A stretch of 20,877 bases of DNA from an uncultured Actinotalea sp. (GCF_946885855.1 NZ_CAMPHH010000018.1:1-20877), one strand, 5' to 3'. Counted from the stretch's first letter, positions 7,210 to 15,086 are shown. Notes: generated from the sequence alone by a model not told the origin. A program made the numbers and translations.

Positions 7210-8829
7210 TCAGTCGAGCCGTGCGAGCAGGCCCACCGCACGGGCCTCGTAGACCCGGCCGCCGAGCACGACGCCCGCCGTCAGCAGCCCGGCCCCGCCG
7301 AGGACACCGAACCCGAGGACCGCCCAGGACAGCGCCGGCCGCCACCACAGCGCGGCGAGGAACAGCGCCGTGACGGGCAGGCACGCCACGGCGGTCGCGC
7401 ACGACGTCACCAGCTGCGCGACGAGGCTGGCCCCGAGGGACCCCGCCTGGGCCGCGAAGGGGCTCGCGCCGGGCGCCGGCACCGGGTAGACGAGGGCCGC
7501 GCTCGACACGGCGGACACGGCCAGACCCGCGCCGAGGACGCCGAGCGCGGCCCCGACGCTCGCCGGCGCCAGGTCGGGCTGGCCGCCGACGAGCGCCCCG
7601 GCGACCCCGACCGCGACGAGGAGCGGCACCGCCCAGACGGCGGTCGCCACCGCGCGCCCGGCCCGGTCGGCCCACCCCGGCACGTGGGACACGACGTGCA
7701 GCCACAGGGCGCTGCCGTCGAACGCGGTGTCGTTGTGCCGGCCCCACGCGATGGTCCCCGCCATGAGGGGCGCCATGCTCAGTGCGACGGCGGCCGGGGC
7801 GTCGACGACCGTCGCCGCGAGCAGGACGATGAGCACCGGGAGGACGACGGCGCCGGCGAGCGCGCTCGTGTAGCGCGGGTCCGTCGTCCACGAGCGGAGG
7901 CTGCGCCGCGCGACCGCCCGCGCCGCAACGAGGCCGGGCCGCGTCGCCGTCGGCCCGAGGGGCGCCGTCGCGGGTGCCGGGCGCGGCCGGGGCAGCACCG
8001 CGTCGCGCCGTCGGCGCCGGCGACCGGACCGCGAGGGAGGCTGCACGAGGGCGCGCTCCAGCAGCACCGCCCACGCGGCGAGCGCCGCGCCCGCCCCGGC
8101 GACGGCGACGAGGCCCTGGCCGACGGCCGCGGGCACGTCCCCTGCCGCGAGCATCGCGGGCGCGGACCAGCCCGCCCCCAGCGGAGTCCAGCCGAGCGCG
8201 GCGGCCACCGCCGGCAGCTGCTCCAGCACCCCCTCCAGCCCCAGCCGCCGGACCTGCGCCACGACGACGGTCAGGCCCGCCACCGCGAGCGCGGCGGCCA
8301 CCAGCGTGACCTCCCGGGCCCGGCGCGCCGCGAGCACGCGGGCCGCGAGACCCGTGCTGACCCGCGCGGTGGCCACGCACGTGACGAGGAGGACGGGCGC
8401 GAGCAGGACGGCCGCGAGCCGGGCCGCCCCCCGGTCGGGCGCGGCCCAGGCGAGGACGGGCGCGAGGACGATCGCGCCGGTGAAGGCGGTCGGGACGCCC
8501 AGCAGCGAGGCGAGCAGCAGCCCCGGCACGAGGCGGCGCGGGGCGACCCCGGAGGTCGCGAAGCGGCGGACGTCCAGGGAGTCGTCCAGGGCCGGGACGA
8601 GGACCGGGACGACGGCCCAGCCGAGCAGGAGCAGCGTACCGACGACGACGAGGACGTCGTGGGCGACGTCCGGCGCCTGGTGCGACACCCAGGCCGTCCC
8701 CCCGACGACGGACGGGACCATGAGCAGGGCCCACACGGCGCCGAGGACGAGGAGGACGAGACGCCAGGGCTCCGCCGCCAGGGTCCGGCGCAGGAGCGTC
8801 GCCCTCAGCCGGAGGAGGGTCGCAACCAC
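7210..8829 (-). CDS. ABC transporter permease, ABC-2-like exporter (multi-spanning)
   Basis: This is the membrane partner of the ABC ATPase encoded just upstream. The 539-residue protein is rich in hydrophobic Ala/Val/Leu helices, roughly 11-13, in two halves separated by a basic, Pro-rich cytoplasmic loop (RSGRRRRRRDAVLPRPRP, about 275-292). The segment NDTAFDGSALWLHVVS in the second half resembles a conserved motif of large actinobacterial exporter permeases. The GTG at 8829 was chosen because GGAG lies five bases upstream and it starts at MVATLLRLRATLLRR, directly before the first helix. A longer frame starting near 9126 only reads the ATPase gene out of frame. The gene overlaps the ATPase by 25 bases and ends one base from the convergent nagA-GH20 stop. 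The exported substrate cannot be told from the sequence; lipids, peptides or drugs are all possible. Confidence 0.85.
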   Translation of the reverse strand: MVATLLRLRATLLRRTLAAEPWRLVLLVLGAVWALLMVPSVVGGTAWVSHQAPDVAHDVLVVVGTLLLLGWAVVPVLVPALDDSLDVRRFATSGVAPRRLVPGLLLASLLGVPTAFTGAIVLAPVLAWAAPDRGAARLAAVLLAPVLLVTCVATARVSTGLAARVLAARRAREVTLVAAALAVAGLTVVVAQVRRLGLEGVLEQLPAVAAALGWTPLGAGWSAPAMLAAGDVPAAVGQGLVAVAGAGAALAAWAVLLERALVQPPSRSGRRRRRRDAVLPRPRPAPATAPLGPTATRPGLVAARAVARRSLRSWTTDPRYTSALAGAVVLPVLIVLLAATVVDAPAAVALSMAPLMAGTIAWGRHNDTAFDGSALWLHVVSHVPGWADRAGRAVATAVWAVPLLVAVGVAGALVGGQPDLAPASVGAALGVLGAGLAVSAVSSAALVYPVPAPGASPFAAQAGSLGASLVAQLVTSCATAVACLPVTALFLAALWWRPALSWAVLGFGVLGGAGLLTAGVVLGGRVYEARAVGLLARLD

Positions 8830-9563
8830 GCCAGCTCCGCCTGCTCGCGTGCCCCGCCGAGGAGCGCGACGAACCGCCCCTCGAGGTCCTCCCCCGCCCG
8901 GACGTCGTCCAGCGAGCCCGCCGCCAGCACGCGGCCCGCGCCGACGACGGCGACGTGGTCGCACATCTGCTCCACGAGCGCCATGACGTGGCTGGACAGG
9001 ACGACGGTCCCGCCCGCGGCGACGAAGCCCTGGAGGATCCCGCGGATGGCGGTCGCGGACACGGGGTCGACGGCCTCGAACGGCTCGTCCAGGACCAGGA
9101 CGCGCGGGGCGTGGACGAGGGCGCACGCCAGCGCCACCTTCTTGGTCATGCCCGCCGAGTAGTCACCGACCAGGGTGCGGCCGGCCCCGTCGAGGTCCAG
9201 GGCGGCGACCAGGTCGTCCCGGCGGGCGGCCAGGACGTCCCGGTCCATGCCGCGCAGCAGGCCGGCGTAGGAGATGAGCTCCGGGCCGGTGAGGCGGTCG
9301 AAGAGGCGCAGGCCGTCCGGCAGCACACCGAGCAGGGGCGCCGCGTCCCGGGGCCGCCGCCACACGTCGACGTCGTGGACGTGCACGGTGCCGGCGTCGG
9401 GCCGCAGGAGGCCGGTCGCCATGGACAGCGTGGTGGTCTTGCCCGCGCCGTTGGGTCCGACGACGCCGTAGAAGGACCCGGCGGGGATGTCCAGGTCGAC
9501 CCCCGCCACGGCGAGCGTCGCCGCGAAGCGCTTGACGAGCCCGCGCAGGCGGAGGGCGATCAC
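8805..9563 (-). CDS. ABC transporter ATP-binding protein (exporter type)
   Basis: This is the ATPase that powers the adjacent membrane protein. Its 252 residues contain Walker A GPNGAGKTT (36-44), the variant signature YSAGMTKKV (135-143) typical of ABC-2-type drug and lipid exporters, Walker B VLVLDEP (155-161), and the switch His in LSSHVMALVEQMC. The GTG start at 9563 lacks a Shine-Dalgarno, but TAGGCT seven bases upstream suggests a leaderless message. Its end overlaps the permease gene by 25 bases, so the two are probably translationally coupled. No regulator gene is adjacent. The function as an ATPase is certain; the substrate is unknown. Confidence 0.93.
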   Translation of the reverse strand: MIALRLRGLVKRFAATLAVAGVDLDIPAGSFYGVVGPNGAGKTTTLSMATGLLRPDAGTVHVHDVDVWRRPRDAAPLLGVLPDGLRLFDRLTGPELISYAGLLRGMDRDVLAARRDDLVAALDLDGAGRTLVGDYSAGMTKKVALACALVHAPRVLVLDEPFEAVDPVSATAIRGILQGFVAAGGTVVLSSHVMALVEQMCDHVAVVGAGRVLAAGSLDDVRAGEDLEGRFVALLGGAREQAELAWLRPSSG

Positions 9564-9570
9564 CCGGGGG

Positions 9571-9576
9571 AGCCTA
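9571..9576 (-). promoter_or_regulatory. Candidate -10 box for the ABC exporter genes
   Basis: On the minus strand TAGGCT fits TANNNT and ends seven bases before the GTG start at 9563, the spacing expected for leaderless actinobacterial transcripts. No convincing -35 is seen. Confidence 0.38.
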
Positions 9577-9623
9577 CGTCGCGGCGTCCCGGTCGCGGCA
9601 GGGCCGCACGGGTCACGCGCGTG

Positions 9624-9683
9624 GTCCGTTCAGGCACCGTCCGGTCAGGCGCTGTCCGGTCAGGCGCCGTCCGGTCAGGCGCT
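9624..9683. repeat. Tandem repeat, 15-bp unit x 4, spanning the end of the DUF2236 gene
   Basis: Four head-to-tail copies of GTCCGGTCAGGCGCY occupy 9624-9638 (two mismatches), 9639-9653, 9654-9668 and 9669-9683. The three right-hand copies differ only at the last base. On the minus strand each unit carries an in-frame TGA, because 15 is a multiple of three; the first of these is the actual stop of the oxygenase-family gene (9675-9677). The array therefore gives four serial in-frame stops. It looks like a minisatellite expanded at the 3' end of the gene. Confidence 0.85.
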
Positions 9684-10688
9684 CGCCCGGTCCGGGGCGA
9701 CGAGGACGAGCGGGCCGGGCGGCTCCGCCGTCGGCACGGAGTCCAGCGCCCACCGGATCGTGCCGGTCACGGCGCGTCCGAGCGGCCGCACCGCCGCCGC
9801 CTCCAGGCGGGGGCGGTCCGGCAGGCCGAGCGGCTCACGGGTCCAGCGCGGCAGCAGCGCGACGCCCGCGGACATGATGAGCCCGTACGCGGGGACCAGC
9901 GCCCGCGGCAGCGGCGGCTCGCGCAGGAGGAAGTGCGCGGCCTCGCGCGCGGCCGGGGTCGGCCGCAGCTCGGGGCGGTAGTCCTCGATCTGCTGCCGCA
10001 GCTCGGCGACCGTCACCGGCAGGTCCGTCGCACCCAGCAGCCCCCCCACGACGGCGGCCTGGCGCACGTACTCGTCGCAGCCGGCGGCGTCGAGCGGGGC
10101 GCGGCCGTAGCGCTGGTGCGCGACGAGGAAGCTGTCGACCTCCGCGACGTGGATCCACCGCAGCAGGTGCGGGTCCGTCGCGTCGTACGGCTCGCCGTCC
10201 GCGGTGACCCCGCGGACGCGCCGGTGCACGGCCTTGACGACCTCCACGGCGGTGCGGGCGTCGTCGGCCGGGCCGAAGGTCGTGGTCGCCAGGAACGTCG
10301 CGGTGCGCTGGAGCCGGCCCCAGGGGTCCTGCCGGTAGTTCGAGTGCCCCGCGACGCCGGCCATCGCCCGCGGGTGCAGCGACTGCAGGAGCAGCGCGCG
10401 CACGCCGCCGGGGAACATCGACGCGTCGCCGTGCACCCGGCCGATGGCGCTGTCCGGGTCGAACCAGCGCGGCCCGGGGGCGGCGTGGATGGCGTTGCGC
10501 GCCTGCGACGGCTCCGGCCCCGCGACGCGCGTCAGGAGGGCGCCGGCGAGCGCCGAGCGGACCCGCGTGAGCGGCCGCACGGCGCGTGCGGGCGCGGGGT
10601 GCGGGAGGGTGTCGGCGGGCACCGGGTCATCGTCACACGGCGGCGCCCGCGGACCGTCGTCCGGGGAGCCCTTGGCGGTGCTGGTCAC
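9675..10688 (-). CDS. MpaB-type oxygenase-family protein (DUF2236)
   Basis: This belongs to the family that includes MpaB and the latex-clearing rubber oxygenases, which are haem-dependent or suspected oxygenases; most bacterial members have no known substrate. The family signatures are plain in the 337 residues: MFPGGVRALLLQSLHPRAMAG with HPRAM (105-109), HSNYRQDP (115-122), TATFLATTTFG (129-139), then LLRWIHVAEVDSFLVAHQRYG (about 175-195). The His residues in HPRAM and HSNYR are the conserved, possibly haem-linked positions. No signal peptide or clear membrane helix is seen. The start is uncertain: the GTG at 10688 gives about 45 Pro/Asp-rich residues with no good ribosome site, and a later GTG is possible. 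The last codons enter a 15-bp tandem repeat. It is divergent from the DUF4349 gene, and nothing nearby suggests a substrate. Confidence 0.88.
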   Translation of the reverse strand: MTSTAKGSPDDGPRAPPCDDDPVPADTLPHPAPARAVRPLTRVRSALAGALLTRVAGPEPSQARNAIHAAPGPRWFDPDSAIGRVHGDASMFPGGVRALLLQSLHPRAMAGVAGHSNYRQDPWGRLQRTATFLATTTFGPADDARTAVEVVKAVHRRVRGVTADGEPYDATDPHLLRWIHVAEVDSFLVAHQRYGRAPLDAAGCDEYVRQAAVVGGLLGATDLPVTVAELRQQIEDYRPELRPTPAAREAAHFLLREPPLPRALVPAYGLIMSAGVALLPRWTREPLGLPDRPRLEAAAVRPLGRAVTGTIRWALDSVPTAEPPGPLVLVAPDRASA

Positions 10689-10852
10689 AGCCGGGTCTCA
10701 GCGCCGCGGTCCTCGCCGGCAGGACGTCGGTACGCCGTCGGTCGGGTCACGGGGCGTCGTCGGCACGGTCACGGGAGGGTCACATCGCGGCCCGGGTGCA
10801 TCGATCCCGTCACGATGTCGACGGATCAGCCATGGGACGACTTGGCCGGGCC

Positions 10853-10858
10853 TAGCGT
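10853..10858 (+). promoter_or_regulatory. Candidate -10 box for the DUF4349 lipoprotein gene
   Basis: TAGCGT fits TANNNT and ends six bases before the GTG start at 10865, consistent with a leaderless transcript. No -35 of quality is visible at 17-18 bp. The upstream divergent spacer holds three GGTCAC hexamers at 10745, 10767 and 10778. Confidence 0.42.
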
Positions 10859-10864
10859 GGCGGC

Positions 10865-11803
10865 GTGACCCTCCGTCCGCCGCGTCGCGCGGCCCTCGCG
10901 CTGCCGTCCGCCGCCCTCCTCGTGGCGCTTCTGGCCGGCTGCGTCGGGTCCGGGAGCGACAGCGCGGCCGAGGCCCCGGGCGCCGTCGGCGGCTCGGCCG
11001 AGGAGGGCAGCGGAGACGCCGCCGGCTTCGACGCGGCCCAGGACGAGGACCGCCAGATGATCACCGAGGGCTCGGTGGTCCTCGCGGTCGACGACCCCCG
11101 CGCGGCCGCGAACGACGCCGCGCTCCTGGTCGAGCACGCCGGTGGCCGCGTGGCCGAGCGCGTCGAGCAGGCGGGGCTCGGCGACGGCGACGCGACGGCG
11201 AGCCTGGTCGTCCGCGTGCCCGCGGCCGAGGTGTCGCTCGTGCTGGAGCAGCTCCGGCAGTTCGGCGAGGTGCGCAGCGTCCAGCTGACCAGCACGGACG
11301 TCACCGGCGAGGTCCGGGACCTCGACGCGCGGGTGCGCGCTCTGGAGACCTCGGTGGGCCGGCTGGAGGCGCTCCTGGCCGAGGCGGCCTCGACGCAGGC
11401 CGTCATCGAGGCCGAGCAGACGCTCACGGAGCGGCAGGAGCAGCTCGAGCAGCTGCTGTCCCAGCGGGCGCTCGTCGCCGACCAGGTCGAGATGGCGACG
11501 TTCCGGCTCGAGCTGTGGACCGCGGACGCGGCACCCGCGCCGGCGCAGACCGGCTTCTGGGGCGGCGTCCAGCAGGGCTGGGACTCGCTCGCCACGGCGA
11601 TCGGCACGGTCCTGCTCGTCCTCGGCGTGCTGCTGCCGTGGGTCCTGGCCGTCGGTGTGGTCGCGCTCCTCGCGCTCGCGCTACGGTCCCGCATGCGGCG
11701 ACAGGTGACAACGGCGTCCCCTGTCGCTACCCCTCCGGCCGCCGAGCCCGTCGGCGTGGGCGGCGCGGCGCCGTCGGCCGCCGACGACGCCCCGCGGGGC
11801 TGA
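10865..11803 (+). CDS. DUF4349 domain lipoprotein with C-terminal membrane anchor
   Basis: This is an envelope protein of unknown role. The 312 residues begin with a lipoprotein signal (MTLRPPRRAA, hydrophobic core, LAGC with Cys at 26), then a Gly/Ser/Ala/Glu linker. The DUF4349 domain follows (about 60-225): a beta-rich part (ITEGSVVLAVDDPRAAANDA...VVRVPAAEV), then a long heptad-rich coiled coil (about 150-205) with many Leu, Glu and Gln. A single hydrophobic helix (about 250-275) and a basic, Pro/Ala-rich cytoplasmic tail end the protein. Lipidation plus a C-terminal helix would hold the coiled coil against the outer face of the membrane. The GTG start has no Shine-Dalgarno but a TANNNT six bases upstream. 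It stands alone, divergent from the DUF2236 gene and 230 bases before the tad operon. Family membership is confident; function is unknown. Confidence 0.9.
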   Translation: MTLRPPRRAALALPSAALLVALLAGCVGSGSDSAAEAPGAVGGSAEEGSGDAAGFDAAQDEDRQMITEGSVVLAVDDPRAAANDAALLVEHAGGRVAERVEQAGLGDGDATASLVVRVPAAEVSLVLEQLRQFGEVRSVQLTSTDVTGEVRDLDARVRALETSVGRLEALLAEAASTQAVIEAEQTLTERQEQLEQLLSQRALVADQVEMATFRLELWTADAAPAPAQTGFWGGVQQGWDSLATAIGTVLLVLGVLLPWVLAVGVVALLALALRSRMRRQVTTASPVATPPAAEPVGVGGAAPSAADDAPRG

Positions 11804-11861
11804 CCGCCACCGGCCCGCGCGGCTGACGGCCGACCGCGCGGACCTCCGCGGCGGCGCCGCC

Positions 11862-11877
11862 CCGGCCTGAGGGCCGG
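11862..11877 (+). terminator. Small GC hairpin after the DUF4349 gene
   Basis: CCGGCC (11862-11867) and GGCCGG (11872-11877) are exact reverse complements around a TGAG loop. They lie 58 bases after the DUF4349 stop. It is a plausible high-GC terminator without a U-tract, but short hairpins are common at this base composition. Confidence 0.35.
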
Positions 11878-11915
11878 AACCCGACCCGGGCCGGATGGGG
11901 GCGCCGCGCCGGAGG

Positions 11916-11924
11916 TTGTCCACA
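11916..11924 (+). promoter_or_regulatory. Perfect DnaA-box-like nonamer upstream of the tad operon
   Basis: TTGTCCACA equals the actinobacterial DnaA-box consensus. It overlaps a small palindrome, ACACTGTGT (11921-11929). It is single, so not an origin. A regulatory role is possible, but chance occurrence is not negligible. Confidence 0.3.
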
Positions 11925-11962
11925 CTGTGTCCGCTTCCTCCCCGGGCACGGCCCGCCTGCGC

Positions 11963-11968
11963 TACTTT
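11963..11968 (+). promoter_or_regulatory. Candidate -10 box for the tad operon
   Basis: TACTTT fits TANNNT and is one of few AT-rich hexamers in the 230-base spacer before tadA. Initiation near 11975 would leave about 60 bases before the ATG. No -35 is recognisable. Confidence 0.28.
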
Positions 11969-12033
11969 CGGCCCGCGCCCGCGGCGGCGCGCAGCGGCGT
12001 CAGGGGGCGTCGCAGGGGGCACCAGGGGGCTGG

Positions 12034-13278
12034 ATGGCTGTCGTGCAGGGGGAAGCGGCCGTGCTCGTGGAGCACGAGGTGCGCGAGCTCGTGCGCCGCC
12101 GCGGGATCGACCCGCTCACCGACCCGGGGTCGCTGTCCGACCTCGTCACCGCAGTTCTCAGCGACTACGACCGTCGCGCCCTGCGTGGCGACGTCCCGCC
12201 CTTGCCCGACCCGGCCGGGACGCGCAAGGCGGTCCAGGACGCCGTCGGCGGCCTCGGTCCGCTGCAGCAGTACCTCGACGACGACGAGGTCGAGGAGGTC
12301 TGGGTCAACAGCCCCAGCCAGGTGTTCGTCGCCCGCCGGGGCGTGCCCGAGCTGACGACCACGCTGCTGACGGAAGCGGGCGTGCGCGAGCTCGTCGAGC
12401 GCATGCTGCGCCTGTCCGGGCGCCGCCTGGACCTGTCGACCCCGTTCGTCGACGCGGCGCTGCCCGGTGGCGAACGCCTCCACGTCGCGATCCCGGACGT
12501 CACGCGGCGCCACTGGGCCGTCAACATCCGCAAGTTCGTCGCCCGCGCGACGCGACTGGACGACCTCGTCGCCCTGGGTTCGCTCACGCCGCACGCCGCT
12601 CGCTTCCTGCACGCCGCCGTCGCCGCGGGCCTCAACGTCCTCGTCTCGGGCCCGACCCAGGCCGGCAAGACGACGGCACTCAACGCCCTGGCCGGCTCCA
12701 TCCCGGCGCGGGACCGGGTGATCACGTGCGAGGAGGTGTTCGAGCTCCAGATCCCGACGCGGGACGTCGTGGCGCTGCAGTGCCGCCAGCCGAATCTCGA
12801 GGGCACCGGTGAGATCACGCTGCGCCGCCTGGTCAAGGAGGCCCTGCGGATGCGGCCGAGCCGCATCGTCGTCGGGGAGGTCCGGGAGGCCGAGAGCCTC
12901 GACATGCTCATCGCGCTCAACGCGGGCGTGCCGGGGATGTGCACGCTGCACGCCAACAGCGCGCGCGAGGCGCTGGTGAAGCTGTGCACGCTCCCGCTGC
13001 TCGCCGGTGAGAACGTCTCCGCGGCCTTCGTGGTCCCCACGGTGGCCGCGGCGATCGACCTGGTCGTCCACCTCGACGTGGACGACCGGGGCCGCCGGCG
13101 GACCCGCGAGGTCGTCGCCGTCCCCGGGCGCGTCGAGGGTGGGGTCGTGGAGACGGCCGACGTCTTCCATCGCCGCGACGGCGTGCTCGTCCGGGCCGAC
13201 GGCTTCCCACCCCACCCCGAGCGCTTCGAGCGCATCGGGGTCGACCTGGCCGCGCTGCTGCGCGGGCAGGAGGCCTGA
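12034..13278 (+). CDS. tadA: TadA/CpaF-family secretion ATPase
   Basis: This is the hexameric cytoplasmic ATPase that drives assembly of Flp/Tad-type pili. The 414 residues contain an N-terminal helical region and the linker typical of CpaF proteins (GGLGPLQQYLDDDEVEEVWVN, about 72-92). The core has Walker A GPTQAGKT (206-213), an Asp-box region TCEEVFELQ (231-239), Walker B RIVVGEVRE (277-285) and the His-box GMCTLHANS (301-309). The ATG at 12034 has AGGGGG just upstream. A downstream GTG at 12061 is a weaker alternative. It heads a seven-gene plus-strand operon, with tadB starting three bases after its stop. The DUF4349 gene lies upstream, where other actinobacteria often have a CpaE/Ssd-like gene, so that gene is absent here. 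Confidence 0.95.
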   Translation: MAVVQGEAAVLVEHEVRELVRRRGIDPLTDPGSLSDLVTAVLSDYDRRALRGDVPPLPDPAGTRKAVQDAVGGLGPLQQYLDDDEVEEVWVNSPSQVFVARRGVPELTTTLLTEAGVRELVERMLRLSGRRLDLSTPFVDAALPGGERLHVAIPDVTRRHWAVNIRKFVARATRLDDLVALGSLTPHAARFLHAAVAAGLNVLVSGPTQAGKTTALNALAGSIPARDRVITCEEVFELQIPTRDVVALQCRQPNLEGTGEITLRRLVKEALRMRPSRIVVGEVREAESLDMLIALNAGVPGMCTLHANSAREALVKLCTLPLLAGENVSAAFVVPTVAAAIDLVVHLDVDDRGRRRTREVVAVPGRVEGGVVETADVFHRRDGVLVRADGFPPHPERFERIGVDLAALLRGQEA

Positions 13279-13281
13279 GCC

Positions 13282-14139
13282 GTGGGGGTCGTGGCCGGGC
13301 TCGTCCTGGGTGCCGGGCTCTGCCTGCTCCTGTGGGCGCTGACCTCCGAGCCGCCCGGACGACGGGTCCGGGGCGGGCGCCCGGACCGGCTGACCGACGT
13401 GCTCCTGCAGGCCGGCGTCACGGGTGTCTCCGCCGGCGGCCTCGTCGGCGCGAGCGTCCTGGCCGGCCTCGTGACCCTCGCCGTCGTGAGCGTCCTCACC
13501 GGTGTACCGGCCGTCGGGCTGTCCTTCGGGCTGCTCGCCGCAGGCGCGCCCGTGGCCCTCGTCCGTGCGCGAGCGCGTCGCCGTCGCGCCGCCCTGCGCG
13601 AGGTCTGGCCCGAGGTGGTCGACCACCTGGCGTCCGCCATCCGGGCCGGGCTCTCGCTACCCGAGGCGTTGGGCCAGCTCGGGCAGCGTGGACCGGAGGA
13701 GCTGCGGCCGGCGTTCCGCGCGTTCGCCGAGGACCACCGGGTGACCGGGCGCTTCGGTGAGTCGCTCGACAGCCTCAAGGCACGCCTGGCGGACCCCGTG
13801 GCCGACCGGATCGTCGAGGCGCTGCGCCTGACCCGGGACGTCGGCGGGACGGACCTCGGGCGCCTCCTGCGCACGCTGTCGCACTTCCTGCGCGAGGACC
13901 TGCGCACCCGGGGCGAGCTCGAGGCGCGGCAGAGCTGGACCGTCAACGCCGCGCGCCTCGCCGCCGCCGCACCCTGGGTCGTGCTGGCCCTCCTGGCCTC
14001 CCGCCCGCAGGCCGCCGCGGCCTACGACACCCCGGCCGGTGCGCTCGTCCTGGCGGGCGGCGGGGTCTCCACCGTCGTCGCCTACCAGCTCATGCTCCGC
14101 GTGGCCCGGTTGCCCGAGGACGTCCGGGTGCTGCGGTGA
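13282..14139 (+). CDS. tadB: TadB, type II secretion F-domain membrane protein
   Basis: This is an inner-membrane platform protein of the Tad pilus machine, which partners TadC and the TadA ATPase. The 285 residues have an N-terminal membrane helix (about 5-19), a hydrophobic pair at about 50-90, and a type II secretion F domain (about 105-235) carrying EVWPEVVDHLASAIRAGLSLPEALGQL, given here only as landmarks near residues 108-134. C-terminal helices follow at about 225-270. The GTG start lies three bases after the tadA stop, with AGGAGG inside the tadA end as ribosome site. Its stop overlaps the tadC start by 4 bp (GTGA), suggesting coupled translation and equal subunit amounts. Confidence 0.92.
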   Translation: MGVVAGLVLGAGLCLLLWALTSEPPGRRVRGGRPDRLTDVLLQAGVTGVSAGGLVGASVLAGLVTLAVVSVLTGVPAVGLSFGLLAAGAPVALVRARARRRRAALREVWPEVVDHLASAIRAGLSLPEALGQLGQRGPEELRPAFRAFAEDHRVTGRFGESLDSLKARLADPVADRIVEALRLTRDVGGTDLGRLLRTLSHFLREDLRTRGELEARQSWTVNAARLAAAAPWVVLALLASRPQAAAAYDTPAGALVLAGGGVSTVVAYQLMLRVARLPEDVRVLR

Positions 14140-15086
14140 CGGGGGCGGTCGAAGCAGCGCCCTGGCTCGTGGGCGGGGCTCTGGGGGCGAGCACCGGACT
14201 GGGCGTCTGGCTCGTCACCGCCCGCCTGCGCGCCCGCACGCCCACGCTCGACCAGCGCCTGGCGCCCTACCTCCGGCCGCGGCCGACGCGGTCCGGACTG
14301 CTCGAGCGGCCTCCCGTCCGGGCGCCCTTCCCGGTGCTCGCCCGGATCCTCGAACCCGTGATGCAGGACGCGGTCCGCCTCGTCGAGCGCGTGGGCTCCA
14401 CGACCACGGACCTCGATCGTCGTCTCGTCCGGGCAGGGCGGACGCAGAGCGTGGAGGAGCTGCGCGCCGAGCAGGTCGTCCTCGCGGTCGTCGGTGCCGC
14501 AGCCGGGCTCGCCCTGGCCGTCGTGCTCGCCGCGACCCGGGGCACGCCACCCGGCGCCGGCGCGCTCCTCGTCCTCGCAGCGGCCGTCGCCGGCTTCGTC
14601 CTCAGCGACCAGCGGCTCGCCCTGCAGACCCGCCGTCGGGAGCGGGCGCTGCTGGCCGAGCTGCCCACCGTCGCCGAGCTCCTCGCCCTGTCCGTCGCGG
14701 CCGGCGAAGGAGCCCTGGGCGCGCTGGACCGGGTCAGCCGGACGGCGCGCGGCGAGCTGAGCCGGGAGCTCGGGACCGTCGTCGCGGAGGTCCGCGCCGG
14801 CCTGCCCCTCACGCTCGCGCTGGGCCGGCTCACGGACCGCACCGGCCTCGTCCCCCTCGCGCGGTTCAGCGAGGCGGTCGCGGTCGCCGTCGACCGCGGG
14901 ACACCCCTCGCAGAAGTGCTGCGGGCGCAGGCGCAGGACGTCCGCGAGGCCGGGCGTCGGGCGCTCATGGAGACCGGCGGCCGCAAGGAGGTCGCGATGC
15001 TCGTCCCGGTCGTGTTCCTCGTCCTGCCCGTGACGGTCGTCTTCGCCGTCTTCCCCGGCCTGCTCGCGCTCCGGCTCGACCTGTGA
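14136..15086 (+). CDS. tadC: TadC, type II secretion F-domain membrane protein
   Basis: This is the second inner-membrane platform protein of the Tad system. The 316 residues show an N-terminal hydrophobic segment (about 8-30), a cytoplasmic stretch, a membrane pair (about 113-155), and the F domain with LLAELPTVAELLALSVAAGE (about 171-190) and an ARFSEAVAVAVDRGTPLAEVL region. A C-terminal hairpin of helices (about 287-312) contains LVPVVFLVLPVTVVFAVFPG. The layout parallels TadB, and the two probably form a heteromer. The GTG start is fixed by the 4-bp overlap with tadB. A 64-base gap follows before the pilin-like gene. Confidence 0.92.
   Translation: MTGAVEAAPWLVGGALGASTGLGVWLVTARLRARTPTLDQRLAPYLRPRPTRSGLLERPPVRAPFPVLARILEPVMQDAVRLVERVGSTTTDLDRRLVRAGRTQSVEELRAEQVVLAVVGAAAGLALAVVLAATRGTPPGAGALLVLAAAVAGFVLSDQRLALQTRRRERALLAELPTVAELLALSVAAGEGALGALDRVSRTARGELSRELGTVVAEVRAGLPLTLALGRLTDRTGLVPLARFSEAVAVAVDRGTPLAEVLRAQAQDVREAGRRALMETGGRKEVAMLVPVVFLVLPVTVVFAVFPGLLALRLDL

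Noticed and set aside
3383..7252. A 1289-codon plus-strand open frame over the ROK and nagA-GH20 region
   Set aside because: It is an Arg/Pro/Gly-rich, low-complexity shadow produced by GC bias; the overlapping NagA-GH20 and ROK frames carry all recognisable motifs.
6926..8734. A 602-codon minus-strand open frame opposite the GH20 end and over the exporter permease
   Set aside because: It is composed of Arg/Pro/Ala/Gly runs without domain motifs and is out of frame with the hydrophobic permease that clearly occupies the region.
8955..10868. A 637-codon plus-strand frame through the tandem repeat (VRSGAVRSGA)
   Set aside because: It is antisense to the ATPase and DUF2236 genes. The repeated peptide only reflects the 15-bp DNA repeat, and the rest is Arg/Gly/Asp/Val low complexity.
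11962..13946. Long minus-strand frames antisense to tadA and tadB
   Set aside because: Their composition is low-complexity and they have no known motifs; tadA has Walker motifs on the plus strand.
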